DNA of 6,550 nt, from positions 1 through 6,550 of the forward strand of contig CAVRZY010000165.1 in the NCBI GenBank assembly GCA_963725415.1, written 5' to 3'. The notes beneath the pieces were generated by a model that searched no databases, was not told where the DNA came from, and saw nothing but the letters and a program-made list of their open reading frames with translations. The stretch's first letter is position 1. Each line of letters starts with the position of its first letter. This stretch comes from CAVRZY01 sp963725415. Its GTDB lineage: Bacteria; Acidobacteriota; Terriglobia; Bryobacterales; Bryobacteraceae. The translations under genes were made by a program, and so were the position numbers. Of the stretch, positions 4,461 through 6,550 are shown one piece after another.

Positions 4461-5464
4461 TGCCTAGCGCGATCGTAGTGGGCGGGGGGCTGGCCGGGCT
4501 GGCGACGGCGGCGGCGCTGGGGGACGCTGGTTTTCAGGTGGACTTGTTCGAAGCCCGGGCTTTCCTGGGCGGACGGGCCAGTTCCTTCCGGCTGTCACCG
4601 GATTCCGAGCTGATAGACAACTGCCAGCACATCCTGCTGCGGTGCTGCGTGAACCTGCTGGATTTTTACGGGCGCCTGGGAGTGGCGGACCGGATCCAGT
4701 TTCACAAGGAGCTGTACTTCGTCGAGCCCGGGGGTCGTGTTTCGAGGTTCCGGGCGGGTTGGCTGCCGGCGCCGCTGCATTTTTTGGGGGCGTTTTTGCG
4801 GCTGCGGTTTCTGGGGACGGGGGACAAGCTGGCCATAGTGCGGGGGCTGGCGGCGCTGCGGCGCGAGCGGAGGCGGCGAGAGGATCTGGAGCGCATCAGC
4901 ATGCTGGAGTGGCTGCGGGAGAAGGGGCAGCCGCGGCGGGCCATCGAGCGGTTCTGGCGGCCGGTGCTGGTGAGCGCGGTCAACGAAGAGCTGGACCGGG
5001 TGGCGGCGTGTCACGGGTTCCAGGTTTTGTGGACAGGTTTCTTGGCCGGGGCGGACTCGTACGAGCTGGGGGTTCCGTCGGTTCCTCTGGGAGAGCTTTA
5101 CGCTCCGGGAGTTTGGGAGCGGTGGGAGAACATCCGGATTCACCTTGGGTGTGTGGTGGAACGGGTCGCGATTGAAGAAGGCGCTGCTCGGGGCGTGGTG
5201 GTCGGCGGGGAGACGCGCAGGGCGGACTACTACGTCTGCGCGGCGCCTTTCGAGCGGGTGAGGGCGCTGGCGCCGGGTTTGGAGGTGGACCTGAGTGCCT
5301 TCGAACACTCTCCCATCACCGGAATCCACCTGTGGTTTGACCGTGCGGTGATGGATCTGCCGCATGCCACGCTTCTAGATCGCACGATTCAATGGGTGTT
5401 CAACAAGCGCGAGGGGAAGTATGTGCTGGCGGTGGCGAGCGCTGCGCGAGGATTGCTCAGATGA
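4460..5464 (+). CDS. hpnE: Hydroxysqualene dehydroxylase HpnE, N-terminal part (split gene)
   Basis: HpnE is an FAD-dependent amine-oxidase-type enzyme that reduces hydroxysqualene to squalene, the last step of the HpnC-HpnD-HpnE route feeding hopanoid synthesis. The 334-residue frame starts with the dinucleotide-binding motif GGGLAG (G8-G13), Glu31 for the FAD ribose and the GGR motif (37-39). It then carries the family's substrate-domain stretches, such as NCQHILLRCC, RFWRPVLVSAVNE and, near its end, HATLLDRTIQWVFNK. It stops at TGA 5462-5464, just after SAARGLLR, about 100 residues short of the normal length of roughly 430-440. The rest is in the next frame (5461-5772). ATG 4460 overlaps the trpEG stop as TGATG; TTG 4457 is an alternative start. 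No Shine-Dalgarno is visible, so it likely depends on ribosomes finishing trpEG. Alone it lacks the C-terminal FAD contact and should not be active. Confidence 0.9.
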   Translation: MPSAIVVGGGLAGLATAAALGDAGFQVDLFEARAFLGGRASSFRLSPDSELIDNCQHILLRCCVNLLDFYGRLGVADRIQFHKELYFVEPGGRVSRFRAGWLPAPLHFLGAFLRLRFLGTGDKLAIVRGLAALRRERRRREDLERISMLEWLREKGQPRRAIERFWRPVLVSAVNEELDRVAACHGFQVLWTGFLAGADSYELGVPSVPLGELYAPGVWERWENIRIHLGCVVERVAIEEGAARGVVVGGETRRADYYVCAAPFERVRALAPGLEVDLSAFEHSPITGIHLWFDRAVMDLPHATLLDRTIQWVFNKREGKYVLAVASAARGLLR

Positions 5465-5772
5465 GCCGGGCCGAGGTGATCGAACTGGCGAAGGGGGAAC
5501 TGGCGGAGTTCTTTCCGCGGGTGCGGGAGGCCCGGCTGGAGAAGGCGGAGGTGATCAAAGAGGTCCGGGCGACGTTCTCGGCGCGGCCTGGGGTAGAGGC
5601 GTTTCGGCCGGCCAGCGAGACCAGCGTGGCGAATCTGTTTCTGGCTGGGGACTGGACCAGGACCGGCTGGCCGGCGACGATGGAAGGGGCGGTGCGCAGC
5701 GGGTACCTGGCGGCGGAAGCGGTCACCAAGGCGGCTGGGCGGCCGCGACAGTTCCTCATCCGGGACGAGTGA
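5461..5772 (+). CDS. hpnE: Hydroxysqualene dehydroxylase HpnE, C-terminal part (split gene)
   Basis: The 103-residue frame continues HpnE exactly where the N-terminal part ends: MSRAEVIELAKGELAEFFP, then the closing FAD-binding block LAGDW (61-65), TGWPATMEGAVRSG (68-81) and YLAAEAV. Aligned to the family pattern SA(S/A)R-x-L-x-x-x-SR, only the two bases AG (5459-5460) stand where one codon is expected, so one nucleotide is missing. The ATG (5461) overlaps the stop of the first part (ATGA), and GAGGA (5448-5452) lies 8 bases before it, so re-initiation giving a separate C-terminal subunit is mechanically plausible. There is no slippery heptamer for programmed frameshifting. Alternatives are a sequencing error or a recent pseudogene. 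Sequence on both sides of the break is well conserved, which argues that any mutation is recent. The 3' end overlaps the convergent gene by 17 bases. Confidence 0.85.
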   Translation: MSRAEVIELAKGELAEFFPRVREARLEKAEVIKEVRATFSARPGVEAFRPASETSVANLFLAGDWTRTGWPATMEGAVRSGYLAAEAVTKAAGRPRQFLIRDE

Positions 5773-6550
5773 GTTCGAGGAGGGCAGCGCGGAGGCGGGT
5801 GTGGCGCTGGAGGAGGCGGAGGTAGAGGGCTTCGTCCGGGGCGGACTTGGCGCGGAGGATGCGGGCGGCGGCTTGTTTCTCGGCAGGGGTCCATTGGGAG
5901 AGGTCGGGGATCAGGCTGAGGACGAGGGCGAGGTTCTGGAAGTTGCGGCGCTCGGTAGGGTTCCAGCGGGCTAGGTGGACGCCGAGGGCGCGGGCGACGG
6001 CGGCCGAGGAGGCGCGTCGCATCTTGCGGGCGTCGCCGTCGAACTGCTCGGCCATGCGGCGCTGAACGGCGAATCCGAGGTGACGAACCTGAAAGTGGTT
6101 CCAAGCGCCCTGCCGTGAACCGGGGGCCTCGAAGACGAGGTAGCCCCGTGCGATGCGGCGGAGGAGGCGGGCGGGGGTGCGATAGCTGGGGTTGGCGCGG
6201 ATCTTCTGTTCCTCGGAGGCGACCAGGCGGGCCAGCGCGGGCTGGATAGGCCGGAAGCCCAGCTTACGGTAGAACCAGAAGGCGCCGGAGTCGATGGCCT
6301 CGGGGTTGTGAAAGCCGATCTGGTATGGCTCCACGGAGAAACAGGTCACGCCGAAGACCTGGTTGAGGAGGCGCAGAAGGCGCGCGAACAACCAGGCCGA
6401 CTCGCCCTCGCGGAAGGTGTAATAGATGTTGAAGCCGGTCTCCAAACGGTCGAACAGGGAGAGACCCTCGAAGTAGCCGATTAGGACACCGTTCTTGATG
6501 AGGAGGGCGGCGTGGCAAGCGCGCAGGGGGAGGCGGCGTTCAGGGGGACT
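5756..6550 (-). CDS. GNAT-like conserved protein of unknown substrate (5' end outside window)
   Basis: The minus-strand frame is open from the window edge (6550) to TGA at 5758-5756, giving 264 visible residues. A TTG at 6445 is not the start, because well-formed protein sequence continues upstream of it (RACHAALLIKNGVLIGYFEG). That stretch resembles paired beta-strands of an acyltransferase fold. Later SGAFWFYRKLGFRP recalls the end of a GNAT N-acetyltransferase domain, where a Tyr near a KLGF turn closes the acetyl-CoA site. The remaining roughly 150 residues are mostly helical and Arg-rich, with no motif I recognise. I cannot identify the substrate, and the acetyl-CoA-binding P-loop pattern is not clear. 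Length, codon use and family-like sequence support a real gene. It converges on hpnE with a 17-base overlap and no terminator between them. Confidence 0.75.
   Translation of the reverse strand, partial: SPPERRLPLRACHAALLIKNGVLIGYFEGLSLFDRLETGFNIYYTFREGESAWLFARLLRLLNQVFGVTCFSVEPYQIGFHNPEAIDSGAFWFYRKLGFRPIQPALARLVASEEQKIRANPSYRTPARLLRRIARGYLVFEAPGSRQGAWNHFQVRHLGFAVQRRMAEQFDGDARKMRRASSAAVARALGVHLARWNPTERRNFQNLALVLSLIPDLSQWTPAEKQAAARILRAKSAPDEALYLRLLQRHTRLRAALLELTRPG

Noticed and set aside
4595..5365. 256-codon minus-strand open frame opposite hpnE
   Set aside because: It has the same shadow composition, with no motif or ribosome-binding site.
5440..5464. Programmed -1 frameshift in hpnE
   Set aside because: No X-XXY-YYZ slippery heptamer lies upstream of the stop. 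Re-initiation at ATGA, mutation or sequencing error fit better.

Overview
This GC-rich window looks like a chromosomal segment of an acidobacterium, most likely of the Solibacter/Bryobacter type. That placement is an inference. It rests on the relic of an Oar-like TonB-dependent receptor with a typical acidobacterial N-terminus, on G/C-ending codons throughout, on a single-chain anthranilate synthase, on a hopanoid/squalene gene, and on many short intergenic hairpin repeats.

Layout. Positions 1-476 hold the 3' end of a GH130 mannoside phosphorylase/hydrolase gene, whose base composition differs from everything to its right. Positions 477-1090 are a graveyard of mobile and broken DNA: an 11-bp tandem repeat, a large inverted repeat like an insertion-sequence end, a short piece of an IS1380-type transposase, and the broken 5' end of a TonB-receptor gene on the minus strand (in-frame stop, then truncated against the transposase piece). 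Positions 1091-1533 carry no gene. They hold a REP-like hairpin and two 57-bp copies of another hairpin repeat, which differ by a compensatory base-pair change.

From 1534 the plus strand encodes a secreted protein of unknown function, then trpEG (fused anthranilate synthase, chorismate plus glutamine to anthranilate), then hpnE (hydroxysqualene dehydroxylase, last step of the HpnCDE route to squalene). trpEG and hpnE overlap as TGATG, so they are probably translated together although they serve different pathways. A short hairpin repeat forms the end of the trpEG reading frame. The trpEG start is preceded by a 19-codon upstream frame ending in TAATG and by a hairpin that can hide its Shine-Dalgarno sequence.

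The main oddity is hpnE. Relative to the family it lacks one nucleotide, so it is split into a 334-residue N-terminal frame and a 103-residue C-terminal frame. The two overlap as ATGA, and a good Shine-Dalgarno lies 8 nt before the second ATG. It may be a sequencing error, a fresh pseudogene, or a working split enzyme; the sequence alone does not decide.

At the right edge a minus-strand gene for a GNAT-like protein converges on hpnE with a 17-bp overlap and runs off the window. I found no rRNA, tRNA, CRISPR array or clearly new defence or mobile system. The best candidates for novelty are the coupled split hpnE, the trpEG leader, and the hairpin repeat families.
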